DNA of 48,321 nucleotides from F2B08 sp046260445 (GCA_046260445.1 JBHEPF010000158.1:1-48321), one strand, 5' to 3'; shown: positions 8,501 through 17,840, numbered from the stretch's first letter. The notes: generated by a model from the letters alone, not told the origin. Made by a program: numbers and translations.

Positions 8501-9070
8501 CCGATAGACCGGGACGATCTCGGCGAGGCGGAAGTCCTCATGGACGCCCGAGCCGAGGACGAGGCGAGCGACAGGAGCCAGCGGGACGCCCGCGGAGCGA
8601 AGGGCGTCGGCATAGGCCGCGACCTGGAGGAGAGCGGACACCGAAGCGGATCGGGCGAGCTTGGTGTCGCTCACCAGCCAGCCGTCCGCCGTGCGCTCGA
8701 GGAAGTCGATGTGCCCGACCATCGACCCGTCGTAGACCGTGCCCTGGGCGATGACCTCGACCGTCGGGTCGGCGAGCGCGTCGAGGGTCCGCTCCCGCGC
8801 CTCACGCAGGGCTTCGTCGGTGTGGTCGGGGAGGGGGAGGTGGACGACCGCTCGTGGTCCGGGATGCGCCGTGCGCAGTCGCCGCAGCTCGTCCTGCTCG
8901 TGGGCCGTTCCGAGCTCGGCGACCCGGGCGAGCATCGGGTCCTCCACGACGGGGAGGCGGTCGACGCGGCCCAGGAGGGAGTCGAGCCTCCGCAGCAGCG
9001 CATACTCACACTCGCCGGCGTGGCGGAGGTCGCTGGGGCTGAGCACGACGCGGTCGGGAAGGAGGAACAC
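5525..9070 (-). CDS. TM0106-type RecB/Cas4-like nuclease - RNase H-like - SF1 helicase fusion
   Basis: 1181 residues in three parts. Residues 1-230 form a RecB-family nuclease: GHID (119-122), SDTK (134-137) and QVAAYADAL (149-157). Cys21 plus Cys220/223/226 (CGRCDTC) resemble the Fe-S cluster ligands of Cas4 and AddB. Residues 315-510 form a DEDD-type RNase H-like domain with IFFDFEGDP and YNEDDC (496-501). Residues 780-1181 form a Dna2/Upf1-like SF1 helicase: Walker A GPPGTGKT (793-800), DEAGQ, LLLGDPAQLPQV, GTVDKFQGQEA and NVALSRGQ. It probably unwinds and trims DNA or RNA ends; no substrate is proven for this family. The GTG start at 9070 lies 7 nt after TAGAGT. Confidence 0.88.
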   Translation of the reverse strand: MFLLPDRVVLSPSDLRHAGECEYALLRRLDSLLGRVDRLPVVEDPMLARVAELGTAHEQDELRRLRTAHPGPRAVVHLPLPDHTDEALREARERTLDALADPTVEVIAQGTVYDGSMVGHIDFLERTADGWLVSDTKLARSASVSALLQVAAYADALRSAGVPLAPVARLVLGSGVHEDFRLAEIVPVYRARRARLAALVDARVGADRPITWGVDDLMACGRCDTCAEALEEHDDVLLVAGVRGPTRRRLIEAGVSTRHDLAARTDPVDDLREGVLERLSAQARLQLEQIESGGPVRHEVVDQSVLAMLPARSPGDIFFDFEGDPMWVERGDAAWGLEYLFGVIEVDRLETGGEPSFRAFWAHDRVHERQALIDFIAYLAERRGRWPDLHVYHYAAYEPSALLRLAARHGVCEDDVDQLLRDGVFVDLYSVVRGGIRISDRSYSLKKVEALYRGERDKDGVSEGAASIVAYHEYVSARESGRIDAAAAKLDEIRRYNEDDCVSTYQLREWLLGQTDVHGVTPGVAGKPTVPSEHRLSLMRVEERLRGLIAGVKPGDRTPEQRVLALAASAVLFHAREDKPKWQRHFERLRTPIRDWRSGDEAVLIVKDAEVASDWAMTAPRQRVPRRTLRLTGEPLRSAPLQRGKTYKTVYAVPAPAGLSASEGHLYCASPSAVTIVEVRDEIVGTHRLRQHLTIEECAPSKEGHDDLPVALVEVDSIGTASIDKALAEVGEQLLRTHPTLPTRAAIDVLLRCPPRMRDGGPLPPVAEGTGRYVDAIVDALRGMDDSYVAVQGPPGTGKTYVGGRAIARLVRDHAWRVGICSQSHKAIENILDSVIDAGVPATQVAKHTRETSSPRWTALDKADALRTFTAEQEGGYVVGGTVWDLTNTKRVERGQLDLVVIDEAGQYSLAKTLAASVAGARLLLLGDPAQLPQVSTGSHPDPVDASALGWLLPEDPAQGRTLPATHGYFLESTWRLHPALAAPLSELAYDGELRAEGAASAVRSLDGVTPGLHQRIVEHRDNATSSPEEADEVVRIVRELVGRTWHDPAERDHDGSLRGPRPLEQRDLIVITPYNNQVHLLRRTLEDAGYADIPVGTVDKFQGQEAAVAIVSLAASSHGNITRGIRFLLDRNRLNVALSRGQLAAYIVRSDVLTDFAPRSTAELVALGAFMRLCEQAQVD

Positions 9071-9077
9071 GCCCCAG

Positions 9078-9083
9078 ACTCTA
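9078..9083 (-). promoter_or_regulatory. Leaderless -10 box (TAGAGT) of the helicase-nuclease gene
   Basis: TAGAGT ends 7 nt before the GTG start at 9070 and no ribosome binding site is visible, which supports that start. Confidence 0.5.
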
Positions 9084-9126
9084 GGTGAGCCCTCCGACAG
9101 GGCCGGCCGGCCGGATCACCCGTGGA

Positions 9127-9948
9127 TCAGGTGGCCTTCTTGGCAGCCGTTCTCTTCGTGGGCGCTTGCTGGGCGGCAACGGCCTTCTTCGCCGAACCGG
9201 GTCTGGACGACCTCTGCTTGAGCCGGACCTGCCGCTGCGAGCCAGTGGTACGGGCTTCGAGGTAGGGCTGTTCGTCGACGAGCGTGCTCAGCTTCTGGTG
9301 CCCGAAGTCGCGGGGGTCGAAGTCGGCGTGGGCGCGGCTGAGGTGCTGGCCTACGATGCCGAGGGCACTCCAGCCGTCATCCCCGGAGGTGGCGTTGATC
9401 GCCCGGGTCAGCGCGCTCTGCAGGTTGATCCGGCGCTCCGCCGGGTCCGACGACTGGGGCGGGACAGTGCTCTCGGTGGACTCGTTCTCCTCGCGGTCCT
9501 GCTCCTGGAGAACCTCGAGGAAGATGAACTGGTCGACCGCCCGGCGCAGGGACTCCGGCGTCTTTCGCCGTCCTAGCCCATAGACGCGCTTGCCCGACTC
9601 GCGCAGCCGCGTCGCCAGCCGGGTGAAGTCGGAGTCGGAGGAGACGATCGCGAAGGCCTCGACGTTGCCCTGCCACAGCAGGTCCATCGCGTCGATGATG
9701 AGCGCGGAGTCGGTGGAGTTCTTGCCGACCGTGTTGGAGAACTGCTGGATCGGCGCGATGGCGTTGCGCAGCAGCTCCGGCTTCCAGCTCGTCAGCTGGG
9801 TGGTGGTCCAGTCCCCATAGGCGCGCTTGACGGTTGGCACCCCGTAGGTCGCGAGCTCCTCGAGGACGCCGGCGATGTGCTTCGCCGAGACGTTGTCGGC
9901 GTCGATGAGGACGGCGATGCGGGTCGAGCTGCTGGGGTCGGTGTACAC
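9127..9948 (-). CDS. NYN (LabA-like PIN) ribonuclease with C-terminal LOTUS domain
   Basis: 273 residues. Residues 10-150 form a NYN domain of the PIN nuclease superfamily with the expected acidic metal-binding residues: Asp16/Asp18 in LIDADN, Asp80 in NSTDSALIIDAM, and Asp105/Asp107 in VSSDSDFTRL. An acidic linker (150-170) leads to an OST-HTH/LOTUS module (about 172-245), a small winged-helix RNA-binding fold. The tail (246-273) is rich in Lys, Ala and Arg and probably binds nucleic acid. The family is predicted to cut RNA. The start is GTG at 9948, 6 nt after TAGGGT. It lies 56 bp upstream of the helicase-nuclease, on the same strand but with its own promoter. Confidence 0.9.
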   Translation of the reverse strand: MYTDPSSSTRIAVLIDADNVSAKHIAGVLEELATYGVPTVKRAYGDWTTTQLTSWKPELLRNAIAPIQQFSNTVGKNSTDSALIIDAMDLLWQGNVEAFAIVSSDSDFTRLATRLRESGKRVYGLGRRKTPESLRRAVDQFIFLEVLQEQDREENESTESTVPPQSSDPAERRINLQSALTRAINATSGDDGWSALGIVGQHLSRAHADFDPRDFGHQKLSTLVDEQPYLEARTTGSQRQVRLKQRSSRPGSAKKAVAAQQAPTKRTAAKKAT

Positions 9949-9954
9949 GCTGGA

Positions 9955-9960
9955 ACCCTA
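9955..9960 (-). promoter_or_regulatory. Leaderless -10 box (TAGGGT) of the NYN-LOTUS gene
   Basis: TAGGGT ends 6 nt before the GTG at 9948; there is no Shine-Dalgarno sequence. Confidence 0.55.
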
Positions 9961-9995
9961 CCGACCACCACTCGGTGGATGCCGAAGCGGCCCCG

Positions 9996-11564
9996 CTAGA
10001 CCCAGCTGGGGAACCACATCCGCCAGCGCCACTCGGCGTAGGGGATGACCTGGGCCGTGTAGACCGGCCAGAAGAAGGCGAAGACGAGGAGCACGGTGAG
10101 GCAGAAGACGCCGACGGCGAGCAACCCGATCTGGCGCCGCCCCCACGAGGCACCCGGTGGGCCGAGCGCAAGCCCGAGCATGAACGTCGCGGACAGGACC
10201 ACCCACGGCACGAACGCGATGCTGTAGAAGCTGTAGATCGTGCGCTCCTGGTAGAAGAACCAGGGCAGGTAGAGCGCGCCGAACCCGGCGAGGATCGCCC
10301 CGGCGCGCCAGTCCCGCTTCAGTGCCCAGTGATAGAGCAGGAACACCAGGCCGATCGTCGCGAGCCACCAGATCGGCACCGTCCCGATCGAGGTGATGGC
10401 CTTGCTGCACAGCGTGACGGTGCAGCCGTCCTCACCGCGCTTCGGGCCCTCGTAGAAGAACGACGTCGGCCGGCCCTGGACGATCCAGCTCCACGGGTTG
10501 GTCTCGTACGGGTGGTCGCTGCGCAGGCCGATGTGGAAGCCGTAGGCGTCCTGGTGGTACCTCCACAGCGAGCGGACCGAGTCGGGGATCCAGCCGAAGT
10601 CGGCCGACGGGTTCTGGGCCCCCCAGTCCCGTTGGTATCCGTTCTCGCTGCGGAACCAGCCGGTCCATGACACGACGTAGACGACGAGGGCCGTCGGCAC
10701 CATGGCGAGGAACGCGTACGCGCCGTCCTTGAGGATCCCGGCCCAAGCCCAGCTGCGGACGCCGACCGCGCGACGAGCACCCAGATCCCACCAGACGGTC
10801 ATGAGGCCGAACACGGCCAGCACATACAGACCGGACCACTTCGTGCCGACCGCCAGACCGAGCGAGATGCCCGCGACCCACCGCCAAGGGCGGGCGCCGA
10901 GCCAGGGGCCGTATGCGAGCCTCGCCCCGGCAGGCGTCGCCCCGACCTTGCGGGCGAGGATCTCCCGGCTGGCGTCACGGTCGATGAGGAGGGCGCAGAA
11001 CGCCGCGAGCGCGAAGAACATCAGCGTGAGGTCGAGCAGACCCGTGCGCGAGTGGACGAAGTGGTGACCCTCGAAGGCGAGCAGAAACGCGGCGATCGTC
11101 CCGAGCAGCGTGGAGCCGAACATGCGGCGTGCGGCCCGGCCGACCATGAGGATCGACAGCGTGCCGAGTAGCGCCATCGAGAACCGCCACCCGAACGACG
11201 ACGCAGGTCCGAACAGCCACTCGCCACCGGCGATGACCCATTTGCCGACCGGCGGGTGGACCACCATGTCGCCGACCGTGCCCCAGACATCGGTGGTGCC
11301 CGCGGTGAAAAGCTCGTCCGGGGTCTCGAGCCCCTCGCGCACCCGTAGCTCCACTCCGTGGTCGAGCAGCGAGACGCCCTGCTTGACGTAGTACGTCTCG
11401 TCGAAGATGAGCTGGTCGGGCCGTCCGAGCGACCAGAGCCGCATCGCGCCGCCGACGACGGCCATCGCGATCGGCCCGAGCCAGCCCCAGAGCCGGTCGG
11501 ACGGAGTCCGACGAGAGGTGTGGTGGCCGAGCAGTCGCTCGCGCAGCTCCTCGGTCCGGGTCAT
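9996..11564 (-). CDS. pmt: Dolichyl-phosphate-mannose-protein mannosyltransferase (GT39)
   Basis: 522 residues of a polytopic membrane protein that transfers mannose from polyprenyl-phosphate mannose to Ser/Thr of exported proteins. The first periplasmic loop carries the catalytic acidic pair in LIFDETYYVKQG, followed by HPPVGKWVIA and a W-rich luminal loop (about residues 290-380). Around ten hydrophobic segments follow the usual PMT pattern, ending in AEWRWRMWFPSWV. Two ATGs are close; 11564 (MTRTEEL) is chosen because TACCAT ends 7 nt before it, and 11573 is the alternative. The open frame upstream encodes no membrane or PMT sequence. It is divergent from rsmI, as in many actinobacteria. 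Confidence 0.93.
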   Translation of the reverse strand: MTRTEELRERLLGHHTSRRTPSDRLWGWLGPIAMAVVGGAMRLWSLGRPDQLIFDETYYVKQGVSLLDHGVELRVREGLETPDELFTAGTTDVWGTVGDMVVHPPVGKWVIAGGEWLFGPASSFGWRFSMALLGTLSILMVGRAARRMFGSTLLGTIAAFLLAFEGHHFVHSRTGLLDLTLMFFALAAFCALLIDRDASREILARKVGATPAGARLAYGPWLGARPWRWVAGISLGLAVGTKWSGLYVLAVFGLMTVWWDLGARRAVGVRSWAWAGILKDGAYAFLAMVPTALVVYVVSWTGWFRSENGYQRDWGAQNPSADFGWIPDSVRSLWRYHQDAYGFHIGLRSDHPYETNPWSWIVQGRPTSFFYEGPKRGEDGCTVTLCSKAITSIGTVPIWWLATIGLVFLLYHWALKRDWRAGAILAGFGALYLPWFFYQERTIYSFYSIAFVPWVVLSATFMLGLALGPPGASWGRRQIGLLAVGVFCLTVLLVFAFFWPVYTAQVIPYAEWRWRMWFPSWV

Positions 11565-11571
11565 GCGCGCC

Positions 11572-11577
11572 ATGGTA
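11572..11577 (-). promoter_or_regulatory. Possible leaderless -10 box (TACCAT) of pmt
   Basis: TACCAT ends 7 nt before the ATG at 11564 and contains the alternative upstream ATG (11573), so a leaderless transcript would exclude the longer start. Confidence 0.4.
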
Positions 11578-11619
11578 TGCGTCGCTCCGGATCCCGGCGG
11601 GCATGACAGGATCGCGGTC

Positions 11620-12462
11620 ATGACCGGTGAGGGGGCAGGCGTCGTCGTCCTCGCGGCGACGCCGATCGGGCAGGTGCGGGACGCGCCTCCCCGCCTGGCC
11701 GACGAGCTCGCCGGTGCGGACGTCATCGCCGCGGAGGACACCCGCAGGCTCGCCCGACTGCTCAGGGAGCTGGGCGTCACTCCGCGGGGACGGATCCTCA
11801 GCTATCACGAGCACAACGAGGCCTCACGCACCGTCGAGCTTGTCGAGCGGCTCGACGCGGGCGAGCGGGTCGTCCTCGTCACCGACGCGGGGATGCCGAG
11901 CGTCTCCGACCCCGGCTACCGGCTCGTCCGGGCGGCTGTCGACGGCGGCCACCACGTCACGGCCGTGCCGGGCCCGAGCGCCGTCCTCACGGCGCTCGCC
12001 GTCTCCGCGCTCCCCGTCGACCGGTTCTGCTTCGAGGGGTTCCTGCCCCGCAAGGGCGGGGAGCGCCGACGCGTGTTGGCCGACCTCGTGGACGAGCGCC
12101 GGACGATGGTCTTCTTCGAGGCGCCGCACCGCCTCGCCGCCTCGCTCACCGACCTCGCCGGCGCCTTCGGTGCAGAGCGTCCCGCGGCCGTCTGCCGTGA
12201 GCTGACCAAGACCTACGAGGAGGTCGTTCGCGGCGGGCTCGGTGAGCTCGCCGCGTGGGCCGTCGACGGGGTACGCGGCGAGATCACGCTCGTCGTCGGG
12301 GGAGCGGAGGTGGCGCAGACGAGTCCGGCCGACCACCTCGACGTCATCGCCGAACGGGTCGCGGCCGGCGAGCGCCTCAAGACGGTCTGCGCCGATCTCT
12401 CCGCAGCCACGGGGTTGTCGCGCAAGGCGCTCTACGACGCCTATCTCACGCGCCCGCGCTAA
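11620..12462 (+). CDS. rsmI: 16S rRNA (cytidine1402-2'-O)-methyltransferase
   Basis: 280 residues of a tetrapyrrole-methylase-fold SAM enzyme that methylates the ribose of C1402 in the ribosomal P site. Characteristic segments: VVVLAATPIGQ at the N-terminus, AAEDTRRLARLL, ILSYHEHNE, VTDAGMPSVSDPGYRLV, VPGPSAVLTALAVS, CFEGFLPRKGGERR and FFEAPHRL. The C-terminal AATGLSRKALYDAYL is the usual short helical tail. The frame is open for 71 codons upstream, but that stretch is antisense to pmt; the ATG at 11620 gives the family's normal length. A weak CAGGAT lies 7 nt upstream, so leaderless initiation is possible. Confidence 0.95.
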   Translation: MTGEGAGVVVLAATPIGQVRDAPPRLADELAGADVIAAEDTRRLARLLRELGVTPRGRILSYHEHNEASRTVELVERLDAGERVVLVTDAGMPSVSDPGYRLVRAAVDGGHHVTAVPGPSAVLTALAVSALPVDRFCFEGFLPRKGGERRRVLADLVDERRTMVFFEAPHRLAASLTDLAGAFGAERPAAVCRELTKTYEEVVRGGLGELAAWAVDGVRGEITLVVGGAEVAQTSPADHLDVIAERVAAGERLKTVCADLSAATGLSRKALYDAYLTRPR

Positions 12463-12547
12463 GCGCGCTGCGCATACCCGTCGTCAACCGGATCAATCTC
12501 ACAGTCGAACCTGCCTGCCCGCCGCCGACGTGATCCGCACCACGGGG

Positions 12548-12553
12548 TACTTT
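12548..12553 (+). promoter_or_regulatory. Leaderless -10 box (TACTTT) of the sdh operon
   Basis: TACTTT ends 6 nt before the GTG start of sdhC at 12560, in the AT-richest run between rsmI and sdhC. No ribosome binding site precedes sdhC. Confidence 0.55.
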
Positions 12554-12559
12554 TAATCC

Positions 12560-13279
12560 GTGGCAACGACGACAGCACCCGCGAAGCCGGGGACGACCGC
12601 CCGTGGCACGACCGTCTTCCTCAAGTTCATCATGGCGACGACCGGTCTCGTGTTCATCGGCTACGTCCTTCTGCACATGTACGGCAACCTCAAGCTGTTC
12701 GCCGGGCAGGAGGCGTTCGACTCCTATGCCGAGGGCCTGCGGACCTTCGGGTACCCGATCCTTCCCTACGAGGGTCTGCTGTGGATCGTGCGGATCGCCC
12801 TCATCGCCTCGATCGTCGGGCATCTCTATGCCGCCTTCTCGCTGTGGAGCCGCGCCAACGGCGCCCGTTCGCAGCGGTACGCGGTGAATAAGGCCGTCGG
12901 TGCCAGCCTCGCCAGCCGAACCATGCGCTGGGGCGGGGTCTTCATCCTCCTCTTCATCATCTGGCACCTGTTCCACTTCACCATCGGCAAGCCGGCGCTC
13001 AACTCCGCTGTCACGGCCAGCCAGGTCGCCGAGTCGCCCTACGTCATGGTGGTCGCGAGCTTCCAGCTGTGGTGGATGACGATCTTCTACCTCCTCGCGC
13101 TCGCCGCCCTCGGGCTGCACCTCATGCATGGGGTCTTCAGCGCCCAGCAGACCCTCGGCTGGACCCAGTCCGCCGGGGCGTATGCGCGGGCCCGGCTCAT
13201 CGCGTACGCCGTCGCCGCGGTCGTCGTCGTCGGCTTCGCGCTCCCGCCGCTCGCCATCCTTCTCGGCTTCGTCGAGTGA
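12560..13279 (+). CDS. sdhC: Succinate dehydrogenase cytochrome b subunit (single-subunit anchor)
   Basis: 239 residues with five hydrophobic helices (about 20-45, 70-95, 115-140, 160-190, 210-235). This is the b558-type anchor that replaces separate SdhC and SdhD subunits. Histidines suitable for haem ligation lie in LLHMYGNLKLF, GHLYAAFSL, WHLFHFTIGK and HLMHGVFSAQQ, consistent with two haems and menaquinone chemistry. It is the first gene of the sdhCAB operon. The start is GTG at 12560, supported by the -10 box 6 nt upstream. The absence of a separate sdhD is normal for this class. Confidence 0.93.
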   Translation: MATTTAPAKPGTTARGTTVFLKFIMATTGLVFIGYVLLHMYGNLKLFAGQEAFDSYAEGLRTFGYPILPYEGLLWIVRIALIASIVGHLYAAFSLWSRANGARSQRYAVNKAVGASLASRTMRWGGVFILLFIIWHLFHFTIGKPALNSAVTASQVAESPYVMVVASFQLWWMTIFYLLALAALGLHLMHGVFSAQQTLGWTQSAGAYARARLIAYAVAAVVVVGFALPPLAILLGFVE

Positions 13280-13306
13280 CCGCCCACCTCTAGGAGAACA
13301 GCACTC

Positions 13307-15315
<2,009 letters not shown>

Positions 15316-15316
<1 letters not shown>

Positions 15317-16059
15317 TGAGACTGACGCTCAAGATCTGGCGCCAGGCCGGTCCGAAGGACAAGGGCGACCTCTTCACCTACGACCTCGACGATGTCTCGC
15401 CCGACATGTCCTTCCTCGAGATGCTCGACGTGCTCAACGAGCGGCTCACCGCTGAGGGCACCGAGCCGATCGCCTTCGACAGCGACTGCCGCGAGGGCAT
15501 CTGCGGCACCTGCGGTCTGATGATCTCCGGTGAGGCGCACGGTCCGGAGCGCACCACGACCTGCCAGCTGCACATGCGCTCCTTCAAGGACGGCGAGACG
15601 ATCACGATCGAGCCGTGGCGAGCCGACCCGTTCCCGGTCATCCGTGACCTCGTCGTCGACCGCGGCGCCTTCGACCGGATCATCCAGGCCGGTGGCTTCA
15701 TCTCGGTCAACACGGGTTCGGCCCCGGACGCCCACGCGACGGCGGTGCCGAAGGAGCAGGCCGACCGCGCGTTCGTCGGCGCCGAGTGCATCGGCTGCGG
15801 CGCGTGTGTGGCCGCCTGCCCCAACGCCTCGGCGATGCTCTTCATGGGCGCCAAGGTCACCCACCTCGGCGAGCTCCCGCAGGGACAGCCCGAGCGTGAC
15901 GCACGCGTGGTCTCCATGGTCAACCAGCACGACCACGAGGGCTTCGGCGGGTGCACCAACATCGGCGCCTGCTCGGCGGCCTGCCCGAAGGAGATCCCGC
16001 AGGACGTCATCTCCACGCTCAACAAGGACCTGCGGCACGCGTTGCGCGCCGGCCGCTGA
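15316..16059 (+). CDS. sdhB: Succinate dehydrogenase iron-sulfur subunit
   Basis: 247 residues. The N-terminal 2Fe-2S domain has CREGICGTCGL plus CQLHM. The C-terminal 7Fe-8S domain has CIGCGACVAACPNAS and CTNIGACSAACPKEI, ligands for the 4Fe-4S and 3Fe-4S clusters that carry electrons from FAD to quinone. The ATG at 15316 overlaps the sdhA stop (TAATG), giving tight translational coupling; the open frame further upstream is only sdhA out of frame. It completes the sdhCAB complex. Confidence 0.97.
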
Positions 16060-16087
16060 CCTCGGCCTCCTGCCGAGTGCTGCGACG

Positions 16088-16093
16088 TAGGTT
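16088..16093 (+). promoter_or_regulatory. Leaderless -10 box (TAGGTT) of the CDGSH gene
   Basis: TAGGTT ends 6 nt before the ATG at 16100, between sdhB and the CDGSH gene, suggesting separate transcription from sdh. Confidence 0.55.
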
Positions 16094-16099
16094 CGACCC

Positions 16100-16774
16100 A
16101 TGAGCGACATCGACGTCAGCAAGGACGGTCCCTACGGCGTCCACGGCCTGGAGCTCATCCGGCTGCGCTACCTGCCGTCGGACGCCAGCGCCGAGCAGGA
16201 GTGGGTCGAGCGCGGGCCGATCGACGCCTCCGGTCAGGCGGACGACGCCGGGACGTACTGGCTCTGCCGGTGCGGGCACAGCGAGAACAAGCCGTTCTGC
16301 GACGGCTCGCACAAACGGGTCGGGTTCGACGGCACCGAGACGGCGCTGACGACGCCTCATCGCGAGCGGGCCAAGGTCTACGACGGCCCGGGCGGAGTGG
16401 TGCGGGCGGCGTCGAAGCTGTGCTCCCACGCCGGCTTCTGTGTCGCCGACGGGTCGAACGCCTGGAGCATGGTCTCCTCCGACGACCCTCAGGTGCATGC
16501 GGGCATGGCGCGCATGGTCGACCACTGCCCCTCGGGCACCCTCACCCGCGCGATCGAGCCGGCCGACGCATACGACGTCGAGGCGGAGCTGCCCATGCGG
16601 GTGGCCGTCGTCGACGACGGCCCGTACTTCGTCTCCGGGGGAGCGTCGCTGGTCGGGAGCGAGGGCGTCGCCTACGAGGTGCGCAACCGGATGACGCTCT
16701 GCCGCTGTGGGAGGTCCGGGCAGATGCCGTTCTGCGACGGCACCCACGAGGAGATCGAGTTCCGGGACTCCTGA
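16100..16774 (+). CDS. CDGSH iron-sulfur protein with two CDGSH motifs and a central 4Fe-4S-like module
   Basis: 224 residues. Two CDGSH-type 2Fe-2S sites are visible: CRCGHSENKPFCDGSH (about residues 55-70) and CRCGRSGQMPFCDGTH (about 201-216), each with the three-Cys/one-His ligand set. Between them lies a cysteine-bearing segment, KLCSHAGFCVADG then DHCPSGTLT, resembling the divergent 4Fe-4S modules found with CDGSH domains. GPYGVHG and GPYFVSG mark the start of each repeat, so the protein looks like an internal duplication around a central module. A redox or electron-transfer role is likely but no partner is known. It follows sdhB by 40 bp but has its own -10 box. Confidence 0.88.
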   Translation: MSDIDVSKDGPYGVHGLELIRLRYLPSDASAEQEWVERGPIDASGQADDAGTYWLCRCGHSENKPFCDGSHKRVGFDGTETALTTPHRERAKVYDGPGGVVRAASKLCSHAGFCVADGSNAWSMVSSDDPQVHAGMARMVDHCPSGTLTRAIEPADAYDVEAELPMRVAVVDDGPYFVSGGASLVGSEGVAYEVRNRMTLCRCGRSGQMPFCDGTHEEIEFRDS

Positions 16775-16783
16775 GCCGGAGAC

Positions 16784-17557
16784 CTAGAGCCAGGTGAGCG
16801 TGTCGCGCAGGAGGGCGTACCCGACGAACGCGACGATGTCGAGCAGCGCGTGCGCGATGACCAGCGGCATGACCCGGCGGGTGCGCGTGTAGAGCCAGCC
16901 GAAGACCAGGCCCATCACCGCGTTGCCGACGAAGCCGCCGACGCCCTGGTAGAGGTGGTACGTCCCGCGGATGAGGGCGCTGGCGACGATGATCTGCCAG
17001 GTTCCCCAGCCGGCCTGGGCCCACCGGCGGAAGAGGTAGCCGATCATGACCACCTCCTCGAGGACGGCGTTCTGCACGGCGGCGAGCACGAGGACGGGCA
17101 CCGCCCACCACACGTCGACGAGGTTGGCGGCGGCGATGGTCGTGTTCATCCCGAGCTCGCGGCTGAGCACGTAGAGGCCGAGCCCGGGGAGCCCGATGAC
17201 GGCGGTGAGCCCGAGCCCGAGCAGGACGTCCTGCGCGGGGCGGCGCAGGTCGAACCCCATCGACACCGCCGGGTGCGGGTCCTCGCGGCGCAGCAGGTGC
17301 AGGGCGAGCACGACGGGGACGAGCGCCAGGGTGATGCCGGCGAGCTGGTAGGCCAGGTCGAGCCATGGCCGGTCGGGGGTGACCGAGGAGTTCATCGCCG
17401 TCGTCTGGGCCGACAGTGCGACCTCTGCGGTCGCCTTGCGGATGATCGACAGGACCGACCAGATCGCCGACGCGCCGAGGGAGACGCCGAGGACGAGCGC
17501 GGTCTCGCTGAGCAGGGTGCGGCGGGGGAGTCTCACGACCGTCGGTTCCGTGCTCAC
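16784..17557 (-). CDS. CPBP-family intramembrane metalloprotease
   Basis: 257 residues, mostly membrane helices. The three CPBP/CAAX-protease motifs are present: EEVVMIGYLFRRW (paired Glu, near 165), RGTYHLYQGVGGFVGNAVMGL (catalytic His) and VIAHALLDIVAFVG (second His). Bacterial members include prenyl-protein-protease-like enzymes and factors that modify cell-envelope proteins or protect from peptides; the substrate here is unknown. The start is GTG at 17557, 7 nt after TAGCCT. It is convergent with the CDGSH gene with 9 bp between stops. Confidence 0.88.
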   Translation of the reverse strand: MSTEPTVVRLPRRTLLSETALVLGVSLGASAIWSVLSIIRKATAEVALSAQTTAMNSSVTPDRPWLDLAYQLAGITLALVPVVLALHLLRREDPHPAVSMGFDLRRPAQDVLLGLGLTAVIGLPGLGLYVLSRELGMNTTIAAANLVDVWWAVPVLVLAAVQNAVLEEVVMIGYLFRRWAQAGWGTWQIIVASALIRGTYHLYQGVGGFVGNAVMGLVFGWLYTRTRRVMPLVIAHALLDIVAFVGYALLRDTLTWL

Positions 17558-17564
17558 CCGTCCA

Positions 17565-17570
17565 AGGCTA
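17565..17570 (-). promoter_or_regulatory. Leaderless -10 box (TAGCCT) of the CPBP gene, overlapping an upstream stop codon
   Basis: TAGCCT ends 7 nt before the GTG at 17557. Its first three bases are the TAG stop of the upstream membrane protein gene (17568-17570). Confidence 0.45.
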
Positions 17571-17840
17571 GGCGTATGCGGGGCGCCCCCCTCGCCGCCG
17601 TCGCCGGATGCGCAGCCAGAGCCGGATGAAGAGCCAGGCGATGAGCGCGAGGACGACGATGACGAGCAGTTCGAGGACGATGCCGAGCACGATGCCGACC
17701 CAGGAGTTCTCCTGCATCCAGGTGCTCGACTCGACGGAGTCGGCGGCCTGGGTGGCCGCGAAGATCACCCCGCCCATCGCGGGGCGGATGACGGTCTGGA
17801 TCGTGTCGTTGAGCGTGGCGATCCTCCTCGACGTGGTCAC
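17568..17840 (-). CDS. Small single-pass membrane protein of unknown function
   Basis: 90 residues, GTG start. After a polar N-terminal half there is one strong hydrophobic helix (about residues 48-70, VGIVLGIVLELLVIVVLALI), followed by an arginine-rich run (RLWLRIRRRRRGG) that would sit in the cytoplasm by the positive-inside rule. I do not recognise the family. TAGGGT ends 7 nt before the start, which supports it as a real gene. It lies 10 bp upstream of the CPBP protease gene on the same strand, so the two may be partly co-transcribed. Confidence 0.65.
   Translation of the reverse strand: MTTSRRIATLNDTIQTVIRPAMGGVIFAATQAADSVESSTWMQENSWVGIVLGIVLELLVIVVLALIAWLFIRLWLRIRRRRRGGRPAYA

Noticed and set aside
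6527..9088. An 853-codon open frame antisense to the nuclease-helicase gene, and similar long frames antisense to other genes (e.g. 3361-4647, 13331-15262, 45982-48195).
   Set aside because: They follow from GC-rich third positions on the opposite strand; they have no domain-like sequence, no ribosome binding site and mirror well-supported genes.
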